Assembly (NCBI GenBank): GCA_011046415.1
Contig: DSAP01000166.1
Span: 1 to 40,804 of the forward strand
DNA length: 40,804 nucleotides
Direction of reading: 5' to 3'
From: a bacterium
GTDB lineage: Bacteria; Zhuqueibacterota; QNDG01; JABMRT01
In this document: one piece after another, positions 8,777-18,071 of the stretch
Numbering within the stretch: position 1 is the first letter of the stretch
Layout: each line of letters opens with the position of its first letter
Program-made: the position numbers and the translations under genes
Notes under the pieces: generated by a model
What the model saw: the letters and a program-made list of their open reading frames with translations, nothing else
Databases searched by the model: none
Told to the model about the DNA's origin: nothing

Positions 8777-10040
8777 GATAGAAGCCGTGGACGCGGGCAG
8801 CCTCGCGGAGCGCGCCGGCCTGCGTGCCGGTGACCGGGTCATGCGGGTCAACGGCCATGCCGTCCGCGATGTCATCGACTTTCAGTACCACGCCGCGGAT
8901 GAGGCGGTGCGGATCGGCTATGAACGGGACGGAACCGCCCGTTCCGTCGAAATCATTCGCGACCCCCGGATTCCGCTGGGAATCGAAGTGGAGCCCATGC
9001 GCTGCACGATCTGCGGCAACCGCTGCGTGTTCTGCTTCGTCGATCAGAATCCGCCCGGATTGCGCAAAACGCTGTACGTCAGGGACGAGGATTACCGCCT
9101 CTCCTTCCTGCACGGCAATTACGTGACCCTCACACGGGTGGGCGGGGCGGAACTCCGGCGCATCGTCTCGCTGCGGTTGTCGCCGCTTTATCTTTCCATC
9201 CATGCGACGGAATACCCCGTCCGCAAACGTCTGCTCGGCCTCGGCTCGGACGACCGTCTGCTCGAGAAGATGCGATTCCTCGCGGATCACGGCATCGAGA
9301 TGCACGGTCAGATCGTGCTCTGCCCGGGCCTCAACGACGGGGCCGTCCTGGAAAGGACGCTCCGCGATCTCGCGGCCTTTCATCCCGCGCTGCAGAGCGT
9401 GGCCGTCGTACCCGTCGGCCTGACGCGTCATCGGGAGGGTCTCCCGGTGCTGCGCCCCGCGGATGCGGATGCGGCGCGCGATATCCTGGCAGCCCTTGCG
9501 GATTTTCAGGCTTCCTGTCTGGGCAGGCTGGGCACCCGTTTCGTTTACGGTGCGGATGAATGGTATGTACTGTCCGGCGCGCCGCTTCCCGATCCGGACG
9601 CGTACGAGGGATATCCGCAGATCGAAAACGGCGTGGGACTGGTCCGCTCGTTCCTGGAAGACCTGATCCGCAAGGCGGAAACGTTTCCCGGGGAGATCGC
9701 GGACACCCTTCCGTCCCTCTGGGTCGTGGGCCAATCCGCGGCCCACGTGCTCGGGGCGGAGGCGCTCCCCGTTTTCCGCAGGATCCGGAATCTCGACCTC
9801 CGGATCAAGGCCGTACCGAACCGGTTTTTCGGTGCGTCCGTGACCGTGACCGGCCTCTTGTCCGGCCGGGACGTCCTGCACGCGCTGCAGGACGAGGCAG
9901 GACCGTACCGCGTGCTGATCCCGCCGGTCTGCCTGAATCCGGACGGTCTCTTCCTGGACGATCTCACCCCCGGGGACCTTTCCCGCGAACTGAACCGGCC
10001 CGTGCGCGTGCTCGCCGGTTTCGAGGATTTCTATGGATAA
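8766..10040 (+). CDS. DUF512 radical-SAM-like protein with N-terminal PDZ-like domain
   Basis: PDZ-like AGLRAGDRVMRVNGHAV; CTICGNRCVFCFVDQNPPGLRKTLYVRDEDYRLSFLHGNYVTLT; overlaps the upstream CDS by 11 nt. Confidence 0.88.
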   Translation: MGLEIEAVDAGSLAERAGLRAGDRVMRVNGHAVRDVIDFQYHAADEAVRIGYERDGTARSVEIIRDPRIPLGIEVEPMRCTICGNRCVFCFVDQNPPGLRKTLYVRDEDYRLSFLHGNYVTLTRVGGAELRRIVSLRLSPLYLSIHATEYPVRKRLLGLGSDDRLLEKMRFLADHGIEMHGQIVLCPGLNDGAVLERTLRDLAAFHPALQSVAVVPVGLTRHREGLPVLRPADADAARDILAALADFQASCLGRLGTRFVYGADEWYVLSGAPLPDPDAYEGYPQIENGVGLVRSFLEDLIRKAETFPGEIADTLPSLWVVGQSAAHVLGAEALPVFRRIRNLDLRIKAVPNRFFGASVTVTGLLSGRDVLHALQDEAGPYRVLIPPVCLNPDGLFLDDLTPGDLSRELNRPVRVLAGFEDFYG

Positions 10041-11352
10041 ACCCATCGTCGCGATCGTCGGCCGGCCCAATGTCGGCAAATCGACGCTGTTCAACCGGAT
10101 CATCGGCCGCAAGGAGGCCATCGTGGACGACCAGCCCGGCGTCACCCGCGATCGCAAGTATGCGGACGCGGAGTGGCAGCAGGCGTTCTTCACGCTCATC
10201 GACACGGGCGGCTACATCCCGCGCACCGGGGATGTGATCGAGACAGGCGTCACCGCGCAGGTCCGGTACGCCATGGACGAGGCCGACCTGATCCTCTATG
10301 TGGTGGACGCCACCACGGACATCACCGATGTGGACGGCGATGTGGCCGAACTGCTGCGCAAGGGAGGGAAACACTGCATCCTCGTGGCGAACAAGGCCGA
10401 TAACCCGGCCCGCGAACTGGATGCGGCCCGGTTCTACCGGCTCGGCCTGGGAGAGGTCATGCCCGTTTCCGCGATCGGGGGGCGCGGCATCGGCGATCTC
10501 CTCTCGGCCGTCACGGCGCATCTGGCGGACCTGGACTTTGCGCCATCCGCCCCCCCCCTGGATGACGCGGTGCGGATCGCCGTCGTGGGGCGGCCCAACG
10601 CGGGCAAATCGACCTACATCAACACGGTACTCGGCGAGGAGCGGTTGCTGGTGACCGAGACACCGGGCACGACCCGCGACGCGGTGGATGTCCGGTTCAG
10701 GACGCGCGGGCGCGATGTCCTGTTCATCGACACGGCCGGCCTCCGCCGCCGCAAGCGGGTCAGCGAGGATGTGGAATTCTACAGCACGCTCCGCACGCGG
10801 AGGGCCATCGCGGGCTGCGACGTGGCGTGCGTATTCGTGGATGTGACCGAAGGCCCGACCCAGCAGGACATGCATGTGCTGAACGAGGTCATCGAAAGGC
10901 GGAAAGGCATCGTGGTCGTCGTCAATAAATGGGATGTGATCGCAGACGATCCGCATCAGGTCTGGCTCTACCGCCAGAACCTGGATCAAAAAATGCAGGG
11001 GCTGGACTACGTGCCCGTGCTCGAGATCTCCTGCAAATCCGGCCTCCGGGTGAAGCGCGTGCTCCGCATGGCGCTGGACGTGGCGGCGGAGCGGGAAAAG
11101 CGTATTCCTTCTCCGGATCTGAACCGGCTCATCGAGGCATTTCACAGGCACTATCAGCCTCCCGCGGTCCGGGGGAAACGGATCCGGGTGATGTACGGTG
11201 CTCAGATCGGGGTCAAGCCGCCGCTCTTCTCGTTCTTCCTGAATTACCCGGAACTGCTCAAGCCGGAATACAAACGGTATATGGAGAACCGGCTCCGCCG
11301 GGAGTTCGGATTCAGGGGCGTGCCCGTTTCGATGCTGTTCAGGAAAAAATAA
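10033..11352 (+). CDS. der: ribosome biogenesis GTPase Der (EngA)
   Basis: Tandem G domains: GRPNVGKSTLFN...DTGGY and GRPNAGKSTYIN...DTAGLRRRKRV; C-terminal KH-like domain; overlaps the upstream CDS by 8 nt. Confidence 0.97.
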   Translation: MDKPIVAIVGRPNVGKSTLFNRIIGRKEAIVDDQPGVTRDRKYADAEWQQAFFTLIDTGGYIPRTGDVIETGVTAQVRYAMDEADLILYVVDATTDITDVDGDVAELLRKGGKHCILVANKADNPARELDAARFYRLGLGEVMPVSAIGGRGIGDLLSAVTAHLADLDFAPSAPPLDDAVRIAVVGRPNAGKSTYINTVLGEERLLVTETPGTTRDAVDVRFRTRGRDVLFIDTAGLRRRKRVSEDVEFYSTLRTRRAIAGCDVACVFVDVTEGPTQQDMHVLNEVIERRKGIVVVVNKWDVIADDPHQVWLYRQNLDQKMQGLDYVPVLEISCKSGLRVKRVLRMALDVAAEREKRIPSPDLNRLIEAFHRHYQPPAVRGKRIRVMYGAQIGVKPPLFSFFLNYPELLKPEYKRYMENRLRREFGFRGVPVSMLFRKK

Positions 11353-11369
11353 AAAAGAGGAAGCGGATT

Positions 11370-13445
11370 GTGTTATCGGGATTTTCCGTGAGGCGATGGA
11401 TACTCGTGGTGCTGGCCGGTTTTACCGCCCCGGGATTCTCCGGCGACCGGATCCGGGAGGATCTGAACTCCGGCCGGATTTCTCAGGCGGATGCCGTGTA
11501 TTATGAGGCGCTCCGGCTGGTTTCTCCGGACGATCTTCCCGGACGGTATGCCCGGTCCGATCCGCCCGTGATCAAGAGCGGCACGCCGGCCGCCTTCGGT
11601 GTCCGTCAGGCCTGGTCCCGGTTGACCGCCGTACAGCGGGATCGGCTCCGCCCTGTCGCGACGCGTCCCCGGCTTCCGTTTTCTTATGTCAGCCCCGACG
11701 GCCTCTTCCGGGTTCATTATGACACCAGCGGAGTCCATGCCGTGCTTATCGAAGACCTGAACGGATCCGGTGTGCCCGATTATATCGAACGCGCGGCGGA
11801 ATATCTCGACCTGGCCTATGACGTCCAGATCCGGCAAATGGGATTCCGTGTCCCGCCCGCCGACCCCGTGGACGGTCCGGAATGGGACGCCTACATCGAG
11901 AACCTGCCGGGCACCTATGGATGGACGACGCCGGACGTCAAGGTCAGTGTCTCGCCGGACCGGTATACCGCGTACATGCGGTTCGACAACGACTACAATC
12001 ATACCTATTCGAAAGGGCTCGACGGCCTGCGCGTGACCACGGCCCATGAGTTCTTCCACGTCGTCCAGTTCGGCTACGTGGCGCGCGACGAATCCGGAAC
12101 CGGCGATTTGGATGACCGGTTCCTCATGGAGGCCTCCGCCACCTGGATGGAAGATGTCGTGCACGGCGATGTAAACGATTACCTGAATTATCTTCCCCAT
12201 TTTTTCAGCCGGAACAACGTCCGGTTCGATCATGTGGACGGCATCCGGGAATACGGTTTGTCGATCTGGTTCCATTTCCTGGAAAAGCGATATCCGGGCA
12301 TGCCGTTCATCCGGCTGATCTGGGAGACCCTCGTCACCTTTCCGGCGCTGCGGGCGCTGGACGAGGTGCTCACGGATTTCGGATCGTCTTTCGGTCGGCA
12401 GCTCGCCTTGTTTTACGGATGGAACCGGATGACCGGATCGCGGGCCGACACGATCCGGTTTTACCCGGAGGGCCATCTGTATCCGGAAATCCGGACGGAC
12501 GGCGCCTTCACCTTTACGAAAGACACGATGCTGACCGAATGGGTGCGGCCCACTGCGGCGCGCTATTACGAATTCAGGGAGGCCGACGGCTACAATCACA
12601 CGCTCATCCCGGTCAACACCGGATCGCCGGCCATGCTGAGCGGCGAGTGCAACGTCCCGCTCCTCATCCGCGATACCCATACGGCCTATACCGAAATCAG
12701 CCCGGGCCGCCATACGGGATTGCTGTCGGAGGACGATGTCGTCTGGGAGCTGACGGCCGTTGTCCGGGACCCGGACGGATCCGACCGGATGATCCGGGTG
12801 CCTACCACTCTGGACGCCCCCCTCGGTTCCATCTCCGGCATCGTCTGGCACGACGTCGACCGCAACGGATTGTTCGACGAAGAAATGGAAACTGGGATCC
12901 GGGACGTGCGGCTGTCTCTGACCGAAGCCGGGGAAGACGGGATTTTCGGATCTGAAGACGACGTCCTCTTCCCCGCGGCCGTGACACAGGCCGGCGGACG
13001 CTTCCGCTTTCCCGGACTCGAGCCGGGCGTGTACCGCGTCGAATTGAGCGACGCCACCCTGCCGGACGGTTTCGTGTCCACGACGGGCGACCCGGCCCGG
13101 ACGGTCATCCTGTCGGAAAACACGGATGTGACGTCTTTGCGTTTCGGTTTCGCGCCCCTCGACTGGCTGCCTGCGGCCTTCCCCCAGCCGTTTCATCCCG
13201 CGCTGCACGGGGAAATGAAGATCCCGTTCACCCTTCAGGAAGCCGGGACCGTACGGCTCGCGCTCTACACCTTGTCCGGTTACCGGCTGCTGGAAGAGAC
13301 CGCGCATTTCAGTGGCGGGCTCCATTTCTTCCGCTGGTCGGGGCTGGACAGCCGGGACCATCCGGTTCCGGCCGGCGTGTATCTGTATGTGCTGGAGGCC
13401 GATTCGCGGGTGCTGAGGCGGGAGAAAATCGCCGTCGTCCGATAA
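11370..13445 (+). CDS. secreted putative zinc metalloprotease (MXAN_6640-like) with SdrD-B-like domain and FlgD/T9SS-like C-terminus
   Basis: HExxH in TTAHEFFHVVQFGY with downstream FLMEASATWMED; SISGIVWHDVDRNGLFDEEMETGIRDVRLSL (SdrD-B-like); C-terminal FPQPFHPAL...AGTVRLALYTLSGYRLLEE...WSGLDSRDHPVPAGVYLYVLEA. Start is GTG 11370 after an AAGAGGAAG RBS. Confidence 0.85.
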   Translation: MLSGFSVRRWILVVLAGFTAPGFSGDRIREDLNSGRISQADAVYYEALRLVSPDDLPGRYARSDPPVIKSGTPAAFGVRQAWSRLTAVQRDRLRPVATRPRLPFSYVSPDGLFRVHYDTSGVHAVLIEDLNGSGVPDYIERAAEYLDLAYDVQIRQMGFRVPPADPVDGPEWDAYIENLPGTYGWTTPDVKVSVSPDRYTAYMRFDNDYNHTYSKGLDGLRVTTAHEFFHVVQFGYVARDESGTGDLDDRFLMEASATWMEDVVHGDVNDYLNYLPHFFSRNNVRFDHVDGIREYGLSIWFHFLEKRYPGMPFIRLIWETLVTFPALRALDEVLTDFGSSFGRQLALFYGWNRMTGSRADTIRFYPEGHLYPEIRTDGAFTFTKDTMLTEWVRPTAARYYEFREADGYNHTLIPVNTGSPAMLSGECNVPLLIRDTHTAYTEISPGRHTGLLSEDDVVWELTAVVRDPDGSDRMIRVPTTLDAPLGSISGIVWHDVDRNGLFDEEMETGIRDVRLSLTEAGEDGIFGSEDDVLFPAAVTQAGGRFRFPGLEPGVYRVELSDATLPDGFVSTTGDPARTVILSENTDVTSLRFGFAPLDWLPAAFPQPFHPALHGEMKIPFTLQEAGTVRLALYTLSGYRLLEETAHFSGGLHFFRWSGLDSRDHPVPAGVYLYVLEADSRVLRREKIAVVR

Positions 13446-13451
13446 AAAGGC

Positions 13452-13480
13452 TTGCTTTTCAGGACGGAGTATATTAATTT
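13452..13480 (+). promoter_or_regulatory. putative tRNA-Ala promoter
   Basis: TTGCTT (13452-13457), 17-nt spacer, TAATTT (13475-13480). Confidence 0.5.
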
Positions 13481-13494
13481 AATGCGCGTTTTTT

Positions 13495-13567
13495 GGGGCT
13501 GTAGCTCAGCTGGGAGAGCGTTTGACTGGCAGTCAAAAGGTCGTCGGTTCGATCCCGATCAGCTCCA
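13495..13567 (+). tRNA. tRNA-Ala (anticodon GGC)
   Basis: Acceptor GGGGCTG/CAGCTCC, anticodon stem TTTGA/TCAAA with loop CTGGCAG, T-arm CGGTTCGATCCCG. Confidence 0.95.
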
Positions 13568-13705
13568 CCGATTCTGAATTGCCTGTTTCACATGATTTTG
13601 CCGGATTCCGGGATCGTGTAGTGCAGGCTTTTTTTGCAGACTAGTTGAAGTTTATGATGACACTTGCCCTTTTCAAAGAATTAATTGAACCAAAAAACGC
13701 GCCTC

Positions 13706-13747
13706 TGAAAAATAGAAATTTTATGGCTCGCCGTTTGGCTTTTCTAT
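13706..13747 (-). terminator. putative intrinsic terminator after the TRAP permease gene
   Basis: Minus strand ATAGAAA...TTTCTAT stem with inner GCC/GGC pairing, followed by TTTTTC. Confidence 0.45.
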
Positions 13748-13751
13748 GTCG

Positions 13752-15974
13752 TTAATCAGGAGAACAACGTTTAACCTGGAACCGCCCCGCCGCCCGCACC
13801 TTCTGAAACCCGAACAAGCCCAGAAAAATCAGCAACCCCACGGCCTGCATGACGAACCGGCCAAAGGGCATATACACCTCGAAGGCTCCCGGCCGGAACA
13901 TGGTGGCGCAGGCCAGGATCAAAATCAACCGTTCCAGCCAGGAACACCGCACCACCAGATAACCTTGCAGGGCCGAGGCAAAGGAAAACATGGCCGCCAG
14001 GCCGGTGACAAAAATCCAGCCGATCTTGAAGGGGTCGTCGATCCAGATGATCCGGCCGGTTTCGGTAATCCCGGAAATCATCAGAAGTTCATTGTTAAAC
14101 AAAAAAATAAAGGGCAGAATGGCCGTGCGCAGGTCATAGGTAAACCCCTGGATGCCGGTCTTGATGGGATCGGAACGGGCAATCGCCGATGCGGCATAGG
14201 CCGCCAGGCCCACGGGCGGGGTGTCGTCGGCCAAAATCCCGAAATAAAATACGAAGAGATGGGCCGCGACCAAGGGAAAAACGAGTCCGGCATCCGCGCC
14301 CAGTTGAATGATCACCGGAGCCGTAAGGGTGGCCATGATGATGTAGTTGGCCGTGGTGGGCATACCCATGCCCAGGATCAGACTGGTCATGGCCGTAAAG
14401 AGCAGCATGAGGACCATGTTACCCATGGAAATGGTGTCGATCAGCGTAATAAAACGGCCCACGAGTCCCGTGATGGTCACCACGCCCACGATGATGCCGG
14501 CCGTGGCCGTGGCGATCCCCACCGAAATCATGTTTCGGGCTCCGGCCAGAAGGCCGTTCCAGACATCCATCAGGCCCTGCCGGCAGGCCTGCCACATAAA
14601 CGCCTTCAGATCCAAGTTCGGGGCCAGTGTCTTGGCCCGGCGATGAACCCCCAGGCTGAGGTAAGCGATAATGGGACGTTGAACCCCCATGATCACCATC
14701 AAGGACTCGATCGCCAGCAGGGCCGATGTGACCGGGGAGCGGCGCAGGACCACCAGATAAAACAAAAGCACCCCCAGGGGAATCAGAAAATGCATGCCCC
14801 GCAGGAAGGTTTTTAACAGGGACGGCAGTTCGGCCCGGGGACTGGCTTTTAACCCCAGTTTGAGGGCCTCCAGATGCACCACATAAAACAGGGCCAGGTA
14901 GGAAATGATGGCCGGTAACAGGGCCGCCCGCACGACTTCCATGTAAGGCATGCCGATGATTTCAGCCATTATGAAGGCCGCGGCCCCCATAATGGGCGGC
15001 ATGAGCTGACCGTTGGTGGAAACGGCCACTTCCACGGCCGCGGCCTTGTATGCCGGCAGGCCCACTTTTTTCATCAGGGGAATGGTGAAGGTGCCGGTGG
15101 TGACGGTGTTGGCGATGGAAGAACCGGATACCAGCCCGGTCAAACCCGAAGCCACTACCGCGGCTTTGGCCGGCCCGCCGCGAAAGGTACCCAGTCCGGC
15201 AAAGGCCACATCAATGAAATATTTTCCGCCACCGGCCTTGTCCAGCAACGCGCCAAAGAGGACGAAAAGAAAGACGAAATCAACGGACACCCCTAGGGGA
15301 ATGCCGAAGACGCCCGTGGTGGAGAGATACATGTCACTGATCACAAAGTCCATGGGCACCCCCCGGTGCCGCAAGACCTCCGGCAAATGGGGACCGGCGA
15401 AAACATAGGCCAGAAAGATGATGGCCAGGATACTCAAGGCCGGTCCCAAGGCCCGGCGTGCCGCCTCCAGCAGCAGCACCAGAAGAATGATGCCCATCCA
15501 GACGTCGAGGACGTTGGGCAGTCCCTGACGGTAGATTAGGGCCTTGTAATCCCACCAGATATAAAGGGCCGCGGACGCGGCTAAAATCGCCATGACAATG
15601 TCATAAAACGGAATGCGGGTACGGATGGATTTTCGGGTGAAACGAGGCAGAATCTTGCGGATCCAGTCCGCCCGGATGGGGGGGCGGCGCTGTTTGTAGG
15701 CCGGATAGGCCAGGAAACAAAGACAGATGGCAAAGGCCAGGTGCCAGGCCCGGGCAATGTGGGAATTGATGGGCCTGTAGGCGATGCTGATCTGAAAGAT
15801 CGACCAGGCCAGGCAGAGGAGGGTCAATATCCAGGAGGCAATCCGACTCCTGGGTGCCCTGGCCCCGGCCTCCACCAAGGCCACGATGTCTTCGGCGTCC
15901 TGTCTTGGCCTGGTTTTGAGCGCTTCCTCCGGTAACGCGACTGGGGCGTCCGGTGCGGCGGGATGTTCGGCCAT
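13752..15974 (-). CDS. TRAP transporter permease, fused 4TM/12TM (DctQM-type)
   Basis: 740 aa, many TM helices; GMGMPTTANYIIMATLTAPVI, FYFGILADDTPPVGLAAYAASAIARSDP, NGQLMPPIMGAAAFIMAE. Confidence 0.93.
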   Translation of the reverse strand: MAEHPAAPDAPVALPEEALKTRPRQDAEDIVALVEAGARAPRSRIASWILTLLCLAWSIFQISIAYRPINSHIARAWHLAFAICLCFLAYPAYKQRRPPIRADWIRKILPRFTRKSIRTRIPFYDIVMAILAASAALYIWWDYKALIYRQGLPNVLDVWMGIILLVLLLEAARRALGPALSILAIIFLAYVFAGPHLPEVLRHRGVPMDFVISDMYLSTTGVFGIPLGVSVDFVFLFVLFGALLDKAGGGKYFIDVAFAGLGTFRGGPAKAAVVASGLTGLVSGSSIANTVTTGTFTIPLMKKVGLPAYKAAAVEVAVSTNGQLMPPIMGAAAFIMAEIIGMPYMEVVRAALLPAIISYLALFYVVHLEALKLGLKASPRAELPSLLKTFLRGMHFLIPLGVLLFYLVVLRRSPVTSALLAIESLMVIMGVQRPIIAYLSLGVHRRAKTLAPNLDLKAFMWQACRQGLMDVWNGLLAGARNMISVGIATATAGIIVGVVTITGLVGRFITLIDTISMGNMVLMLLFTAMTSLILGMGMPTTANYIIMATLTAPVIIQLGADAGLVFPLVAAHLFVFYFGILADDTPPVGLAAYAASAIARSDPIKTGIQGFTYDLRTAILPFIFLFNNELLMISGITETGRIIWIDDPFKIGWIFVTGLAAMFSFASALQGYLVVRCSWLERLILILACATMFRPGAFEVYMPFGRFVMQAVGLLIFLGLFGFQKVRAAGRFQVKRCSPD

Positions 15975-16044
15975 CGGTGGCTTCCTATATTTGGTTATGG
16001 ATCCTGTTTTGCGACAGGCTCTTGAGGGGAGGCCGCCATACCGG

Positions 16045-17010
16045 CTACATCCAGCCTTTTTCCTGATAATACGTGATGGCCCCGGGATGAAAAGGCGCAG
16101 AAAGTCCTTTCAGCATTTCCTGGGGATCGAGGTTTTTAAAGGCCGCATGGGAGGCTTTGAGCTCGGCCAGGTTGTCGAAAACCGTTTTGACCAGATCATA
16201 TACCACGGCATCGGCTACGGATTCGTTGGTGACCACGGTGGCGGTGACGGCATAGGTTTCGATATCCTGGTTCACGCCTTTGTAAGTCCCGGCCGGAATT
16301 TTGGTCATGATGTAATAGGGATGCTTATCCACAAATTGTTGAATCCCTTTGGAATTGATGGGTACGATGACCAGATCAACGGATTGGGCCGGTTCTTCGA
16401 TGGCGGCGCTGGGATTGCCCACGGTAAAGAAGAAGGCGTCGATTTTACGGTCCACCAGAGCCCGGGAGGCTTCAGCCTGTTGCAGGCCTTCGGCCCGGAT
16501 ATCCTTGTTTGGATCGATGCCGTAAATCCGCAGCACATCCTCGGCATTGCCGCGCTGGCCCGAACCGGGATTACCGATATTGATGCGTTTGCCCTTCATA
16601 TCTTCAACCTTGCGGATGCCCGTATCCTTGCGGGTCACCAGCAGAACGGTTTCCGGATGCATGCTGAACACACTGCGCAGGGTTTTCAGGGGTTTTCCTT
16701 CCCAATCGGCGGTCCCGTAAAAGCCCTGCCAGTTACGATCCGACTGGGCCACGCCGAAATCGAAGGCCTGACGTTCGATGGCGTTGATACTGAACACCGA
16801 ACCACCGGTTGGCCGGCCGATGTAGTTGTATTTCTGGCCCAGGTGCTTGTTCATGATGTTGCTGATTTGCAAAGCGACCTGGTAATAGACGCCCGTGATG
16901 GACGCGCCTCCAAAAAGAATGTCCTGCTTGGCTGCCGCCGGTCGGACCGTCAAGGTCAGAGACAGGGCCAGCACCGTTGTCAACGGGATGAATCTTCTTC
17001 TGCACAACAT
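16045..17010 (-). CDS. TAXI-family TRAP transporter solute-binding protein
   Basis: Signal peptide; FGGASITGVYYQVALQISNIMNKHL; GRPTGGSVFSINAIERQAFDFGVAQSD; GKRINIGNPGSGQRGNAEDVL. Confidence 0.93.
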   Translation of the reverse strand: MLCRRRFIPLTTVLALSLTLTVRPAAAKQDILFGGASITGVYYQVALQISNIMNKHLGQKYNYIGRPTGGSVFSINAIERQAFDFGVAQSDRNWQGFYGTADWEGKPLKTLRSVFSMHPETVLLVTRKDTGIRKVEDMKGKRINIGNPGSGQRGNAEDVLRIYGIDPNKDIRAEGLQQAEASRALVDRKIDAFFFTVGNPSAAIEEPAQSVDLVIVPINSKGIQQFVDKHPYYIMTKIPAGTYKGVNQDIETYAVTATVVTNESVADAVVYDLVKTVFDNLAELKASHAAFKNLDPQEMLKGLSAPFHPGAITYYQEKGWM

Positions 17011-17399
17011 CAGAACACCTCAGCATGGTTTGATTTATATTCGATGTAATCATTGGGATAACCATGAAATCAATACAACCGTTAACGACAAACCCTTTCT
17101 CACGAACTGTCGTGTTGATTATTTGAACTCGGGTTTTCATCTTGACATCTGGCAGTTAATAATAATCGGAATCAAGATATTTCCAGAGCAGCCATTTTTC
17201 ATGAGTGTTTTCATACCTGGAAATTCCGAATACGGGCTGTCGGATCCCGGTCCGGATAAATACGTCTCTAAAATCTCGTCGAGGATATCGCGTAAAATAC
17301 TTCACGGCTAAGCGGTTTTCACCCTCTACACATCCAGGAAGCCGAACCAGGCCGTCCGTACCGCCGGATGAAGAATTTGAATGCTATATCATCGGATTT

Positions 17400-17428
17400 A
17401 TAATATAAAACAACGGAACCAATGTCAA
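17400..17428 (-). promoter_or_regulatory. sigma70-type promoter pointing toward the TAXI/TRAP genes
   Basis: Minus strand TTGACA, 17-nt spacer, TATTAT. Confidence 0.6.
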
Positions 17429-17548
17429 GTATAAAAACGATGTAAGATTTATTTCCCGGAAAGTCTGAATGGGAGATCTTTTCAAAACAACTTGATACCT
17501 CCAGAATCACCAGATATACGGATCAGTAAAATTAACAAAAAAGAGTTC

Positions 17549-17584
17549 CGTCCCGGACCTAGGCATGGTCTTTGGTCCGGGACG
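17549..17584 (-). terminator. intrinsic terminator for the SH3-like (pseudo)gene
   Basis: 11-bp perfect stem CGTCCCGGACC/GGTCCGGGACG; on the minus strand followed by gaactcTTTTTTG. Confidence 0.7.
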
Positions 17585-17593
17585 ATCTGAGTA

Positions 17594-17784
17594 CTACTTT
17601 TTCACCTCCCTCACATACGTATCCGCCGCCCAGCCTTCCGTGTTCTCGAGAATCCCGAGTTCCGCGGGCCTTCCAGGAGCACGGCCGCGCGTTCGCCCTG
17701 GGGGCTGCGCCGCAGGTTGAGCGATTCGGTCGCGACGACCGCCCGTGAGAGGTCCGGATTCTTTTCGAAAGAAATCGGTTTCAT
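17594..17784 (-). pseudogene. small bacterial SH3-domain protein, apparently frameshifted
   Basis: GGGAGGC RBS and ATG give MKPISFEKNPDLSRAVVATESLNLRRSPQGERAAVLLEG. After a frame change near 17669-17672, ELGILENTEGWAADTYVREVKK* completes an SH3b-like motif. A terminator follows. Confidence 0.6.
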
Positions 17785-17983
17785 GCCTCCCGTTCCCCTC
17801 CCTGCCCTGAAATAAATTAAAAACAGTTTATAATTAGGAGCCGTTCGTGCTAAGCTGCTTTTCAACCATAATGTCTACCGAAGATCCATAAATATTTACT
17901 TTCATGTGTTCTTTCAGATTCTATTTCTGCAAACGAAATAATTCACCCTCGTATCCGGATTTCCGACCCATTCAAAAATTTCC

Positions 17984-18012
17984 TTGAAGTCGGGACGATT
18001 TCGATGTACATT
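17984..18012 (+). promoter_or_regulatory. putative promoter for glycyl-tRNA synthetase
   Basis: TTGAAG, 17-nt spacer, TACATT. Confidence 0.4.
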
Positions 18013-18071
18013 GTTAATCGTTTTACGTAAATGGAGTTATCGAATCTGAAACGTCCCAAGGAGGGTTCAGG

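Noticed and set aside
8709-10205. 498-aa minus-strand ORF antisense to the DUF512 gene and der
   Set aside because: Shadow ORF; both plus-strand genes have conserved family motifs and operonic overlaps.
7482-10558. G8 tract at 7482-7489 and C9 tract at 10550-10558 (inside der) as phase-variable elements
   Set aside because: Runs of 8-9 C/G are expected a few times in 40 kb at this GC content; one is intergenic, the other lies in an essential GTPase.
11373-13361. 662-aa minus-strand ORF antisense to the metalloprotease
   Set aside because: Shadow ORF from high GC; the Arg/Pro/Gly/His-rich translation has no motif and the plus strand has a clear protease.
13746-14816. 356-aa plus-strand ORF over the TRAP permease
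   Set aside because: Antisense to well-conserved transmembrane segments; low-complexity His/Gln/Gly-rich translation.
17205-17400. residual open frame on the minus strand (...VKYFTRYPRRDFRDVFIRTGIRQPVFGISRYENTHEKWLLWKYLDSDYY)
   Set aside because: No good start codon or RBS and no recognised family; may be a decayed remnant but not supportable as a gene.
17880-18071. T-box leader upstream of glycyl-tRNA synthetase
   Set aside because: No T-box consensus (AGGGTGGNACCGCG-like) or terminator is present; only an ordinary promoter candidate.
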